Assembly: GCF_040939455.1 (NCBI RefSeq)
Contig: NC_134129.1
Coordinates: 17,122,001-17,186,000, forward strand
Origin: Microcebus murinus
Taxonomy: Eukaryota > Chordata > Mammalia > Primates > Cheirogaleidae
Length of the DNA: 64,000 nucleotides
Reading direction: 5' to 3'
A program made the translations under genes and the position numbers. Positions 36,841 to 49,130 of the stretch are shown one piece after another. Under the pieces are notes generated by a model. It had not been told where the DNA came from and searched no databases. It saw only the letters and a list, made by a program, of their open reading frames with translations. Each line of letters begins with the position of its first letter. Position 1 is the stretch's first letter.

Positions 36841-38260
36841 AATTGGGGCGATTGGCACCATGCTACGCTGCCATTTGCTAAAAGTCCAGTCCCATATTTT
36901 TGCCTTCCCAAGAGATCATCGTTGCAAAAGAGTCAGCAGGACGTACTCCAAGAGCAGCAATATCGCAACACGCCAGACTTTTAACAATGGTGAAAGGGAT
37001 GCAGCAATTACGTTTGATTCTCTCCTCCGGGTGAAGAATGCTGCATTGTCCAGGAGCGGGAGAGAGAGACTTCCACTCCACTCACTTCTCCCCTGCAGGG
37101 ACTGACCAGGACAGCTGCCAGCTTTAAAACCTCACACAGCCAGCCTGGTTAATTTCTCTGCGGCAATAAAGGAACCTGGGTATTCTGGGGTCTGTATTCA
37201 AATCTTCACACACGAAAAGGCCAACAAGGCTGTTCCTGTCTTGAACACACCATTTTCCACGGGCCGGCTATGGTGACAGCTAGGGTGAGCTGCTCCCATG
37301 GCATCCTAAAAGACATCCTAAAAAAATTCATCTTTTCTAGAATTATTGTTAGAAATGTTGGTTGGGAATCTAGCATTGATGAAATAGCACCAGTAGACGC
37401 GACCCAGTGTTTCTTTTTTGCTCATCACTCTCATTGCTTTGCAGAACCTCACTTGTGTTTCAAAGATATCATCAGTTTAAGGGCTGGTCTCCAGGGCTTA
37501 GGAACAGAGTTTCTTTTTCAATGAGGCATGCGTAAGCAAGCAGTGAGCCCAGTTCTCCTTTATTAGGGGATGAATTAACCTTGAAATCTGATTTGCTCAG
37601 CCGAGCCATCTTTTTCAGCCTTTGGCCGTAAAATCAGGCAGAAGAATACTCTGGAAATTATTTGTCATTTTCTCCCCAAGTGAAGTTTTGGCAACATTCA
37701 GGTTCAGGGATTTCAGGAATCTCTTCCACGACAAGAAGTTCTTGTAATTTAGGAAAAAAAAAAAAAAAAAAAAACAACAATGAAAACCATTTGGGGCATG
37801 ATTTTCATACCCTAGGTAGAATCGTGATTCTGTATTCTAGTACTATTCAGCATCATATGCTAAAGGGGATTATGCTTTAGAGAGAGAGAGAAAGAGGGAG
37901 GGAGGAAGGGAGGAGGAGTGGGGACTCTTCCTCTGACGTGTTCCCAAGCCTTATTTGCCCTCATGTCCCTTCTCACTGCCACTGTCCTGGCTGGTCTAGT
38001 CTTCCCTACTAGCTGTGAACAGGTGCGTTTCCTAGCTTGTCAATCGGCCACTGCCCTGCCCCGCCCCCAGCTTCCATCCTGTGGCACTTACCCTCCCGAA
38101 ATGCAGACTGATGGCATCGCTCCCCTACTTTACTTCCTTAAATGACACGTTCTGTGTCCCTTAGATTGTCATCGAAGGACTGCTGCAGTCCAGTCCCAAC
38201 GTGTGCTCCTAACTTCACCCCTGGCTACAAATCCCCTCTAAGAGCTGGTGCAGACACCTA
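36841..38260. other. Intergenic, mostly unique sequence
   Basis: A21 at 37752 and a GA-rich run at 37880-37918. No gene recognised. 37540-37740 shows a weak inverse resemblance to 39560-39680: TTTTTCAGCCTTTGGCCGTA / CAAAGGCTGAAAGAGATGGC and AAATTATTTGTCATTTTCTC / GAGAAAATGACAAATAATTT. Confidence 0.5.
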
Positions 38261-38369
38261 ATATTTTAGCTACCGTGTCTCCCCGAAAACAAGCCCTACC
38301 CATAAAATAAGCCCTAGCAGGATGTCTAAGCATGTGAGCAATAGAAGCCCTACCTCGAAAATCAGCCCT

Positions 38370-38697
38370 AGTGATGGGCGTGGCTATGAAAATCAGCTCT
38401 AGTGATGGGCGTGGCTATGAAAATCAGCTCTAGTGATGGGCGTGGCTATGAAAATCAGCTCTAGTGATGGGCATGGCTATGAAAATCAGCCCTAGTGATG
38501 GGCGTGGCTATGAAAATCAGCCCTAGTGATGGGCGTGGCTATGAAAATCAGCCCTAGTGATGGGCGTGGCTATGAAAATCAGCCCTAGTGATGGGCGTGG
38601 CTATGAAAACCAGCCCTAGTGATTGGCGTGGTTATGAAAATCAGCCCTGGTGGGCGTGGCTATGAAAATAAGCCCTAGCGATGGGCGTGGCTGCGCA
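38370..38697. repeat. 31-bp minisatellite in TIR transposon copy 2
   Basis: About ten tandem units containing GATGGGCGTGGCTATG followed by AAAATCAGCCCTAGT. Units differ at single sites (CTCT or CCCT, CGTGG or CATGG), and one unit is 3 bp short. The second half resembles the subterminal AAAATAAGCCCTAG motif of the transposon, so the array probably grew from it. The other transposon copies have about six or seven units. Confidence 0.9.
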
Positions 38698-38911
38698 GTG
38701 CATCTGCACAACCCATGCCTGTCATGGCGGAGCGGGAAAGAACTCGAGCAGCCCTTCTCATCCGCCCCATGATAGCTCTAGTGCTCCACAGGAGAGATCG
38801 GGGCCAGTGGTTCTAAAGGAAACAGAGTCGCAAGACATTCAGGATGGGATTCGGGGTTTGGAGAGTGATGATGATGTTCCAGAAGAAGACGACTTCACCC
38901 TATTTGAATAA
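38681..38911 (+). pseudogene. Acidic open frame retained in TIR transposon copy 2
   Basis: A 76-codon frame beginning MGVAAQCICTTHAC with a Ser/Pro-rich middle (SSAPQERSGPVVLKETESQD) and an acidic tail (GLESDDDVPEEDDFTLFE, stop). The three genomic copies share the frame with mostly substitution differences. I infer it is the C-terminal end of the transposase of the parent autonomous element, left after internal deletion; acidic tails next to the 3' terminus occur in pogo/Tigger-like transposases. The first residues are encoded by the edge of the 31-bp repeat, so the N-terminus is not original. Whether it is translated is unknown. Confidence 0.45.
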
Positions 38912-39139
38912 ATGCAGACTGTTGTACCGTACTTAAAAAAAAAAAAAAAATTACACATCCCCTGAAAATAAGCCCTAGGCTGTCTTCTAGAGGAAAAACA
39001 GATATAAGACCCGGTCTTATTTTCGGGGAAACACAGTGGCCATATTTTAGCTACTCGTGGGCACTTGTGAGACACAGCTGGACAGGAGAAAAACCATCCA
39101 CTTGTGAGGCAGCCAACTGGAGGTCAATGTCCAACTCCA

Positions 39140-39300
39140 ACACTTCCAGCTATGTGATTTTAGATCAATTACATAATCTCTCTGTTTCTTTATCTACAAA
39201 ATGGCTACAATAATCCTTTCTGAACAACAGTGCCTAGTCACTGAACAAACAGTTACAGAGTATCTACTAAGTACCAGATAGTGTGCTTAGAACTCAATAA
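39140..39300 (+). mobile_element. MIR SINE
   Basis: CCAGCTATGTGATTTTAGAT CAATTACATAATCTCTCTG and ACAAAATGGCTACAATAATC follow the MIR core in forward orientation. Confidence 0.7.
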
Positions 39301-39309
39301 ACACTAGTT

Positions 39310-40149
39310 CCTTTTCCTACCCCTGATTCCTCCTCCCCTTTGCAATGCAGCCCTTTCTACCCCAACAGAGCCCCGCCCCACACCCCCAATCCTTCAAAGC
39401 GAAGTTCCAGAGTTGTTTGTGACATTCATGAAGTCTGTCCCACCCCTGCAAGCAAGGATCAGCACTCGGTCCTCCAGAGTTGGGGCCAGTACCCTGCCGT
39501 GGACTGTGTTAGCTTTTGGCTAGTTATCTCTTTACACCTCTAGACTGGAGCTGTGTTGAGGAGATTCATGACATCCCTGCACCTGAATGTTGCCAAAAGT
39601 TTAGTTTGGGAGAAAATGACAAATAATTTCCAGAGCATTGTTTTGCCTGATTTTATAGTCAAAGGCTGAAAGAGATGGCTTGGCTAAGAAAGTAAGAATA
39701 GTGTCTCATGTGTATTTGTATCTGATGCACTTAGATATGCATTTACACATGCACTTAAACACATTCCAGAGGGAAAAGTTACAGTGTTATTATCGATTGT
39801 TATCAAGAGTTTGTGACTTAGCATGATTTTCTGGAAACTATTTATTTAGTTATAAATATGTTTTATGTTGAAGCGTCCTGGACATTTTCAAATTGCATTT
39901 CATATTACACTGAATAGCCTCCTTCTTTGATACAATAAAACCTTATTAATTTGACTTCTCTTCTAGAGAAGACAGACATTGAATGAGCTATTTTTGGATT
40001 TTCTAATATTCATATTAGGAACTAGTTGGTAATCTAACTAGCTAGAAAACAGTGATTGTTTATATTTTGTATTATTTAGAAAAAAACAGTTTTGAGTGAT
40101 AGTTAACTATACTCATTTCTGCTAATCTTACACACATTTCTGTTACCAT
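39310..40149. other. Intergenic, unique; contains the inverted partner of 37500-37700
   Basis: The stretch 39585-39690 (GAGAAAATGACAAATAATTT CCAGAG..., CAAAGGCTGAAAGAGATGGC) is the reverse complement of sequence near 37600-37700, so the two form an inverted repeat about 2 kb apart that encloses TIR transposon copy 2. Confidence 0.65.
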
Positions 40150-40232
40150 TTTTCTGTCTGTCTCTCCCACTAGATTGTAAATGTTCAAAAAGGCAGGAAA
40201 CTTTTCTTATTCACAGCTCTGTCCCAAGAGTT
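40150..40232 (+). mobile_element. L2 3' end fragment
   Basis: CCACTAGATTGTAAATGTTC AAAAAGGCAGGAAAC is the L2 tail motif. It is cut by the Alu that starts at about 40234. Confidence 0.5.
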
Positions 40233-40233
40233 T

Positions 40234-40568
40234 TTTTCTTGTTTATTCTTTTTGAGACAGAGTCTCACTCTGTTGCCCAGGCTAGAGTGCTGTGGCATCA
40301 GCCTAGCTCACAGCAACCTCAAACTCCTGGGTTCAAGCGATCCTCCTGCCTCAGCCTCCCCAGCAGCTGAGACTACAGGCATGCGCCACCATGCCCGGCT
40401 AATTTTTTCTATATATTTTTAGTTGGCCAATCAATTTCTTTTTATATTTTTAGTAGAGACAGGGTCTCACTCTTGCTCAGGCTGGTTTCAAACTCCAGAC
40501 CTCAAGCAATTCACCCACCTCGGCCTCCCAGAGTGCTAGGATGACAGGCGTGAGCCACCGCGCCTGGC
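40234..40568 (-). mobile_element. Alu, full length
   Basis: Reverse; target duplication CCCAAGAGTTT on both sides. Confidence 0.95.
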
Positions 40569-41699
40569 CCCAAGAGTTTAAAACAGTGTTAAAAGAAGAT
40601 TTAGTTATCACCCAACCTGGTCCTTTGCCCTCTGCCCAGACAGAGGCCGAGAGACTGAGACAGTAGGAGCTGTAGCAGCGAAAGAAATTAATATCACAAG
40701 GCGCCAAGCAAGGAGATGGGAGAAATTGTCTCAAATCTGTCTCCCCAAGAATTTGAGGGCTTAAGATTTTTAAAGGTGCTTTGCCAAACAAAGGGCCAGG
40801 GAATCGGGTCTGCTGATTGGCTGGGGATGAACTCATAGGGTTAGGAAGCAGAAATTGTCATCTTGGTGGAGACAGCTCCTGGGTAGAGGGTCACAGGACC
40901 TGCTGGGTCAGTTCCCATGCATGGTCACTGGTCCAATTGACATCAGTTGGTTCCCCCCGGAGACAGAATATGGAAAATATCTCAAAGACCAGTCTTAGGT
41001 TTTGCAACAGTGATGCTATCTATAGAAGCCACTTGGGAAGTCACAAATCCTGCCTGGGCCATATATGACACTCAGTAGCAAGCGGTTACAGCAATAGGAA
41101 AGTCATGGAAACAAGGCTGTTGGTTATTTAGCTCTATCTATGCTACTATAGGAATCAGACTTCTATCGCAACTCCTGTCTTTACGACCTTACGTTATTTG
41201 AATACAGGTGGTTTCTGTTTGTGGACTGCATGATGAAGAAATGAATGGAGGCTATATTTTAATTTTTAATAGAATATAAATTATGAACATGTAAAATATT
41301 ACTATTAGTATACCCATATATTTAAGATATTAGTTGAAGTATAAGCCGGCTGGTCCAATATTTGTGGATATCCACATTCGTGTGACCCACTCACACCTCA
41401 AGACCTCATGTCTTAGTGTCTTTGAGTTTCTAACCCACATCCTACGTCCAGAACTTTCCCACACTCTTTCAGACCCACATTCCACAGCTGGTCCTTTCCT
41501 TCTTTGAAGACAATCTTGTTTCTTTCCTTATTCGGACGATTAGGCCATCCAATGTGACCCTTTTCAACTTCCCTCTTTTCTTTATTTTTTTATTTTATAA
41601 ATTAGTTTTATCTTCTTTTTTTTTTTTTCTTTTTTCCTCATCTATACCAACTTCCCTCTTTTCTATCTCAAAGGTAACTCATCGTTAACTTTCCTCGTG
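40569..41699. other. Intergenic, unique sequence
   Basis: No gene recognised. T-rich low complexity at 41583-41640. Confidence 0.55.
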
Positions 41700-41930
41700 G
41701 TTCCTTTCCGTGCCTCACATTGTTTCGTGTCTGCACATTTTCTCTTTTTCTAGAATTTTCCTCCGAGGTCTCCATGCCTGGGTCCTACTCCTCCTTTACA
41801 GCCTTTTGCAGAAACCATGTTTTTCCATGAAGTCTTCTTGGATTTCTCCAGCCAGAAGAAACCGATCCCTTCCTCTGACCTCTCTCAGCACTTTATGTAC
41901 AATTCGTGGAAGGGCGTTCTCACGGAAATA
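41700..41930 (+). mobile_element. L2-like fragment
   Basis: TTTTCCATGAAGTCTTCTTG and CTCTCAGCACTTTATGTACA resemble the late L2 section. Similarity is weak and the ends are uncertain. Confidence 0.45.
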
Positions 41931-42688
41931 AGAACTCTTTTGTGCAGGCGTTGTAGGCACTGGGAAGGCTGGCGCAAGATGGCTCCAGCCCTGCAAGAGT
42001 TTGCTGTCTAGAAGGAAGGTAGTCCAATGAACCACCACGAAGAAAAATTATGCAATAATGCTTTAGATCCCTTCTTAGAATATAAACTGCTAACACAGGT
42101 CTGTGGTCCCCTCATGTTCATAGCCCACAGAGCATCATGTATTTCCATGACTGGATAAATGCATATTTCAAAGTTATGTAAAAAAAACTCTGGCTTTTTG
42201 CACAAAAAAAGTGCTGACTTGCCCTTCCCATGACATTGTCCAGACAGGAAGTCCTCCCTGCCACTCTGAGAACAAGGTAAGTTTCCATATGGCCAATCAG
42301 CAGATAGGGACGGGATAGCTGTGTGCTTAAAAAAAAAAGACAGAGAGAGAGAGAGAGAGAGAGATTGTTCCTTTGTGTTTTTTAAAATTAGCCTGGAAAA
42401 ATGAGCACTGGAGCAGAAAAGGGGAAAGAGGCAAAGGACAGGATAGTTAGGATGTGGCGAGCCCCGGAGAACGCTGAGTGGGCAGATAGTTATTTTCCAG
42501 GGGAAAGAGGTGGGGGAGGGGCGGAGCCTGATTCTAGGACAAATGCACCTGCTAAACCGAGGCAGAAATAAGCCACCTTTCTGGGAAGACTGCGTTCGTT
42601 GCTATGCCTGACAGAAGCTAACTACAAGTTGGTTTTTTTCTAATAAAGAAGATAACTGTTTTCATTTTATTTTTTTAAATGCTTTCCT
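41931..42688. other. Intergenic, unique; (GA)n at 42341-42363
   Basis: Only a short GA microsatellite and a GC-rich stretch (42460-42530) are visible. Confidence 0.55.
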
Positions 42689-42975
42689 GGACTGGGCGCA
42701 ATGGCTCATGTCTGTAATCCCAGAACTTGGAGACCAGCCTGGGAAATATGGTGACATACCATCTCTACACAAAAAAAAAAAAAAAAAAAAAATTTTTTTT
42801 TTTTAATTATCTGGGCATGATAGTGTGTATCTGTAGTTCCAGCTACTCCAGAGGCTGAGACGAGAGGATCACTTGAGCCCAGGAGTTCAAGGTTACAGTG
42901 AGCTATGGTCATGCCACTGCACTCCAGCATGAGGTGAAAGATCCTGTTTCTAAAAACAAAATAAAACAAACAAAA
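42689..42975 (+). mobile_element. Older Alu, internally deleted
   Basis: GGACTGGGCGCAATGGCTCA head, deletion within the left arm, an A25/T12 hairpin-prone linker (42771-42804), ancestral right arm. Flanks CTTTCCT on both sides. Confidence 0.88.
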
Positions 42976-43014
42976 ATACTTTCCTAATATTTGCTGCAGT
43001 ATTGAACAAGTCTA

Positions 43015-43267
43015 GAAAACGTCACCCTGAGTGAAAGAAGCCCGCCATAAACAGCCACATATTGTATGATTCTATTTATAGAAATGACTAGAATAGGCAA
43101 ATCCGAAGGGACAGTACGCATATTGGTGACTGCCAGGGGCTAAGGGGCGAGGAAATGGAAAGTGACTGCTAATGGTATGTGACTCCTTTTGAGGGTGACG
43201 AGAATGTTCTGGAATCTATGTTGACGGTTGTGCTATTTTGTGAATATACTTAAAAAAGAAGCACTGA
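43015..43267 (+). mobile_element. L1M 3'UTR fragment
   Basis: TGAGTGAAAGAAGCCCGCCA, GACTGCCAGGGGCTAAGGGG and GTGAATATACTTAAAAAAGA follow the order of old L1 3' ends. It is flanked by an older Alu on the left and a younger one on the right. Confidence 0.75.
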
Positions 43268-44414
<1,147 letters not shown>

Positions 44415-44428
44415 AAAAAGTACAAGTG

Positions 44429-44780
<352 letters not shown>

Positions 44781-45179
44781 AAAAAGTACAAGTGGTATTT
44801 TTTTAAACTCTCTCTTCTATGGCTTTCCCTTAGTTCTTAGTTTCTCTACCCAGAAGCAACCAGTTAAGGGCTTTTTGTGTGTCCACATATAGTCTACATA
44901 TACTCAGGTGAGTGTGACCTCTAGCCCTAGCTGGGCTAGGACTGTTCCCTGGGTGAGTGGCTGCCCCTAGACAGAAGAGACAAAAGACCATTCCTTCTAG
45001 CTACCTCCCTTCCTCACAAGTCCACTCTAAAAGGATCATAACTTTTGCCTTCCTATAGTAAAAAGGCCTGAGATTTTGGGATTCCTTTGGTCCTACAGGT
45101 TTTCTCCACTTTCCTCCCTACTACCTAAAATCCCTTTCACCGGGATAAAGTTTTGCATGCATCAGTGCAGATACAAGGC

Positions 45180-47830
45180 TAAAAAGACTAAGTTATCTGA
45201 AATCAGAACTGCTACACCAACTTTCTTTTGGCTTCCATTTGCATGGAATATTGTTTTCCATCCCTTCACCTTGAGTCTGAATGCATCCTTGTGGGTTATA
45301 TGTATTTCCTAAAGACAGAAGATACTTGTCTTGTGTATATTTATCCATTCAGCCAGCCTATGTCTCTTTAGTGGGCAGTTCAAGCTATTCGCATTTATTG
45401 AAAGAACTGATAAGTGGGCCCAATTTCTGTCCATCCTGTTGAATTGAACTTTCTTGCTTTGTTTGCTCTCTTGAGCCATTGTGGTGTATGGCCTTTGATG
45501 CTTAGCTTTTGGATGACTTTGCACAGGTGAGTGTTTATCATGCTGATCCATGTATAATGCTGTTCTGAGTACTTCCTGGAGGACGGGTCTTATCTTGATG
45601 AATTCCCTCAGTCTTTGCTTGTCTTAGAAGGTCTTTATTTCTCCTTCATATAAAAAACTTAGTTTTACAGGATACAAGATTCTAGTCTGGGCATTATTAT
45701 GTTTAAGAGTGAGGTAGGGGCCCCAGTCTCTTCTGGCTTGTAAGGTCTCAATTAAGAAGTCTGCAGTTAGTCTGATGGGCTTTCTTTCATAGGTTACCTA
45801 CTTCTTTCACCATACAGCTCATAGGAGGGCCTCTTTCATGTTTATTTTGGCCAATCTGATAACTATATGTCGTGGTGTCTTCCTGTTTGCAATGAATCTC
45901 CCAGGAGTCCTTTGAGCTTCTTGTACTTGGATATCTAGATTTTAGCAAGGCCAGGGAAATTTTCCTAAATTATACCCTCAGATAGTTTATTAAACCCTTG
46001 AGTATTTTCTTCTTCACCCTCAGGGATGCCCATAACTCTTATGTTAGGTCTCTTCACATATCCCACATTTCTTCTAGGCTTTGCTCTTTTCTCTTATTTC
46101 TCTGCTCTACATCTGTGACTGACTTGCTTAATTGAAAGATGTTATCTTCAAGCCCTGAGATTCTTTCTTCTGTTTGATCTACCCTATTCTTGAGGCTTTC
46201 CACTATGTTTTGTAATTCCCTGAGTAAAGTCTTCATTTCCAGAAGTTCTGTTTGATTTTTCTTTACTATTTCAATTTTTTAAGTGATTTTTTTCTTCCAA
46301 GTACTGAATCTTTTTTGTAGTTTCTTTGTATTGAGTTTCTACTTTCTCTTGCATATCACTGAGTTTTCTTACAATCCATGTTTGAAATTCTTCTGTCATT
46401 TTAGTGTTCTCAATTTGGTTGATATCCATTGCTGGAGAGCTGGTGTTCTCCTTTGGAACTGTGCTTTCAGTTTGATTCTTCATACTTTCAGAGTTCTTTC
46501 ATTGATTCCTTCCCATCTGGAGCAGCTGTCTGGATTTTCATTTAGATAATGACATACCCAGTTTGGTCTCTGAGCCAGTAGGTGGTGCTTGTGGGTGAGA
46601 TTCAATCACGCCCTGTATGATGAGTCAGTAGATGCAGTAAAAGGGTGTGTAGAATGACCTCCCTGTCAGTAGGTGGCACTGGCTGGGAGGAGCAGGCTAC
46701 ACTGTTGTTTTCGGGGCCTGTAGCCAGCTCTTTGTGGTGGGTGGGGCCCTGAGACATCCAGGTGTGTCGTTACTCTCCACCTCAGTGAAGACAGGTGGGG
46801 AAGTGAGTCTGGGCGGGGCTGGGATGGGTGAGCCTGCCCTCAAGCTCCACATATGCTATTAGCAGGTGTCAAAGGTTTGTTCTCTGCTTCTGGGCAAAGC
46901 TGCCAGGGAGGGGCCGAAATGGCCCCACTCAGACAAAAAAATCTGTGTGTGGGGGTGGGGCTGTCTGAGACCTGCATTCAGGAGCAGGCCTCACTCCTTT
47001 CCACCCTCCTCTATTCCACGGTTTCTCCCAGGCCCCTGCAGCCAAGACCTCAAGGCAGCACATCTCCCCTGACTGTGGTGCAGGCCGGGAGGTTCACTGC
47101 CCAGGATCACAGCCTGAGCTTGGAGTGTGGTCCTCCCATGGGAGGAGGGGAGGGCTGTCCCTCGAGCACACTGCAGCTAGGACCCTCTCCGATCTGCCCC
47201 TGAAGGCCCACACGCCTCAGTAGGCTTCTTCACAAATATCCCTTCTGTGCGCCGGGGCAATGTGATCCAGACTTGGGAGTATGGTATCTGGTCTGCAGGC
47301 CTGTTCCCTGGGGCCCGGAGATCAATCCCTGGCCCTGCCAGGGAGAGGAGTGCCTGTCTCAAGTCACCCACGGGGTGCCTGAGCTTGATCAAAGTCTCTC
47401 CATCTTGGGGTTTGCCCCACTCTGCTGGAGTCACCAGGCAAGTGGCACCAGGGAGGGCTGGTGGGTAGGGAGCTCATGGTCGGAGCACCGCTCAGTCTCC
47501 AAAAGGAAAGGTCCCATTCCCTGTGGATGCCCCCAGCAGTCCAAGATGCGAGGGAGGGGAAGTTTAACTGCTCCACCTACCCTTGCCACTGGTCTCCAAG
47601 CCTCTCGGGGTTTAGACTCTGCTCATGCCTTTCTCCTTCCAGTCCTGCTCCACAACCTCCTCCCATGGAGCCTCCTGTAGGTTCAGACACCCTTCCTTCC
47701 CACCTTCATCCGATGGATGTTTGTCTGTCTGCCTGTTTGTTTTTCTCCACTTTCATCTAAAATCTTTCCTTCTTGCAGAGACACCCTGGATGGAGGTGTT
47801 ACCGTCCGCCATCTTGCCTCTCTCCCTGTA
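45180..47830 (-). mobile_element. L1 5' portion (5'UTR, ORF1, start of ORF2), 3' end missing
   Basis: Read from the minus strand, it begins near 47830 with CAGGGAGAGGCAAGATGGCG, the usual style of L1 5' ends. A GC-rich 5'UTR runs to about 46490, then ORF1 from 46483 (MKNQTESTVPKEN..., then the coiled-coil part SLKNRVDQTEERISGLED), interrupted by stops and frameshifts. Next comes the start of ORF2 with LNCPLKRHRLAEWI (about 45350). Homology fades near 45180, so more than half of ORF2 and the 3' end are absent. Confidence 0.85.
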
Positions 47831-48049
47831 TAGTAGTTTCTCAATTCACATTTGAATATAACTATTACATTTTTTAAGTTGTCCATTACCCAGTGGTTAT
47901 ATTTGACATGGTTAACGATGAATGGCAGAGGCACCTTGAACGGGCATTGGTTCTCTGTGGGTTCTTCCTTCCTCAGCATCAGCCTATACTGCCCTTCTAA
48001 AGCCATCCTGTGTGCCTCGGTGCTGGACTTACCATACTTCAGAGACTTG

Positions 48050-48136
48050 GCTGCTATCCACACTACCTTTTCCTGCTGAATTAGTCTCCCTAAAATACAA
48101 ATCTGATGTTACTTTCCTGATCAAAAATTTTCTTTT

Positions 48137-48168
<32 letters not shown>

Positions 48169-49130
48169 TTGAGACAGAGTCTCACTCTGTTGCCCAGGCT
48201 AGAATGCTGTGGTGTCAGCCTAGCTCACAGCAACCTCAAACCCCAGGGCTCAAGTGATCCTCCTGCCTCAGCCTCCCGAGTAGCTGGGACTACAGGCATG
48301 CACCACCATGCCAGGCTAATTTTTTTCTATATGTATGCTTTTAGTTGGCCAATTTCTTTCTTTCTATTTTTAGTAGAGACGGGGTCTCAATCTTGCTCAG
48401 GCTGGTCTCGAACTCCTGACCTTGAGTGATCCTTCCACCTTGGCCTCCCAGAGTGCTAGGATGACAGGTGTGAGCCACCGCGCCCAGCCCTGATAAAAAA
48501 ATTTTCAATGCCCACTACCCCACATTGCTTGCAGCAGGAAGTCCGAACTCTTAAACTTGGCATTCAAAGCTTCTGGAATACAACTACAGCCTACCTTTCC
48601 TTTATTTACTTAGTGGATATATATTTGTAGAACCCCTATTGTGTGTCTTTCCAGCTTTATCCTCTGTTACTGCCTTTCACATTTCTTGAACCCAAGCCAC
48701 GCTGAAATCCCAGAACATGCCTTACTCCTTCCCATTTCTGTTCCTTTGTTCCCACTATTCTCTTCCTCCCTGCTAGAGCCCCTCCCACACCCAGCCATCT
48801 CCATCTGCCAAAATCCTGCACGTGTGGCAGGACCCAGCTCAAATGCCTTCTCCTCCACGAAACCATCCCACGTCCTTCTTGGCCAGAAATGGTCTCCCCC
48901 TCTGCTTCATTCCTGCTACAGAGGATTAAAGTGCATCATGGTGACATTCATGCTGATTTCGCTCCTTTACAAAATGAGTGTGCTCCCAACAGTGATCTTG
49001 CCTGACCAGCCTCCCCTCCCCGTCCAGTGTCTAACCTACTCCCTTGCTGCATTTCATAACGCTTCTTGAACTCAATAAGAACTGTGCCCTAGCAACAGCC
49101 CTACCTATCCTATAATAGCTCCCATTGAAC
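48050..49130 (+). mobile_element. L2 fragment interrupted by an Alu
   Basis: Text such as GCAGGAAGTCCGAACTCTTA, GACCCAGCTCAAATGCCTTC and CCATCCCACGTCCTTCTTGG follows the L2 3' region. The Alu at 48133-48489 duplicates CTGATCAAAAATTTTC (one mismatch on the right). Confidence 0.65.
48133..48489 (-). mobile_element. Alu, full length
   Basis: Reverse with a long T/C tail, inserted in the L2 fragment. Confidence 0.96.

Larger units (their letters stand above)
38273..39036 (+). mobile_element. TIR DNA transposon copy 2
   Basis: Left end TA|CCGTGTCTCCCCGAAAACAA; right end inverted (CTTATTTTCGGGGAAACACAG). This is the longest copy because it holds about ten units of the 31-bp repeat (38370-38697). 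The open frame 38681-38911 ends VPEEDDFTLFE, 125 bp before the right terminus. Subterminal motifs AAATAAGCCCTAG occur near both ends. A perfect 13-bp direct repeat (ATATTTTAGCTAC) lies at 38261-38273 and 39042-39054. Confidence 0.82.

Noticed and set aside
38350..38700. CRISPR-like array of 31-bp repeats
   Set aside because: Units are contiguous without spacers and sit inside a DNA transposon of a primate genome: a minisatellite.
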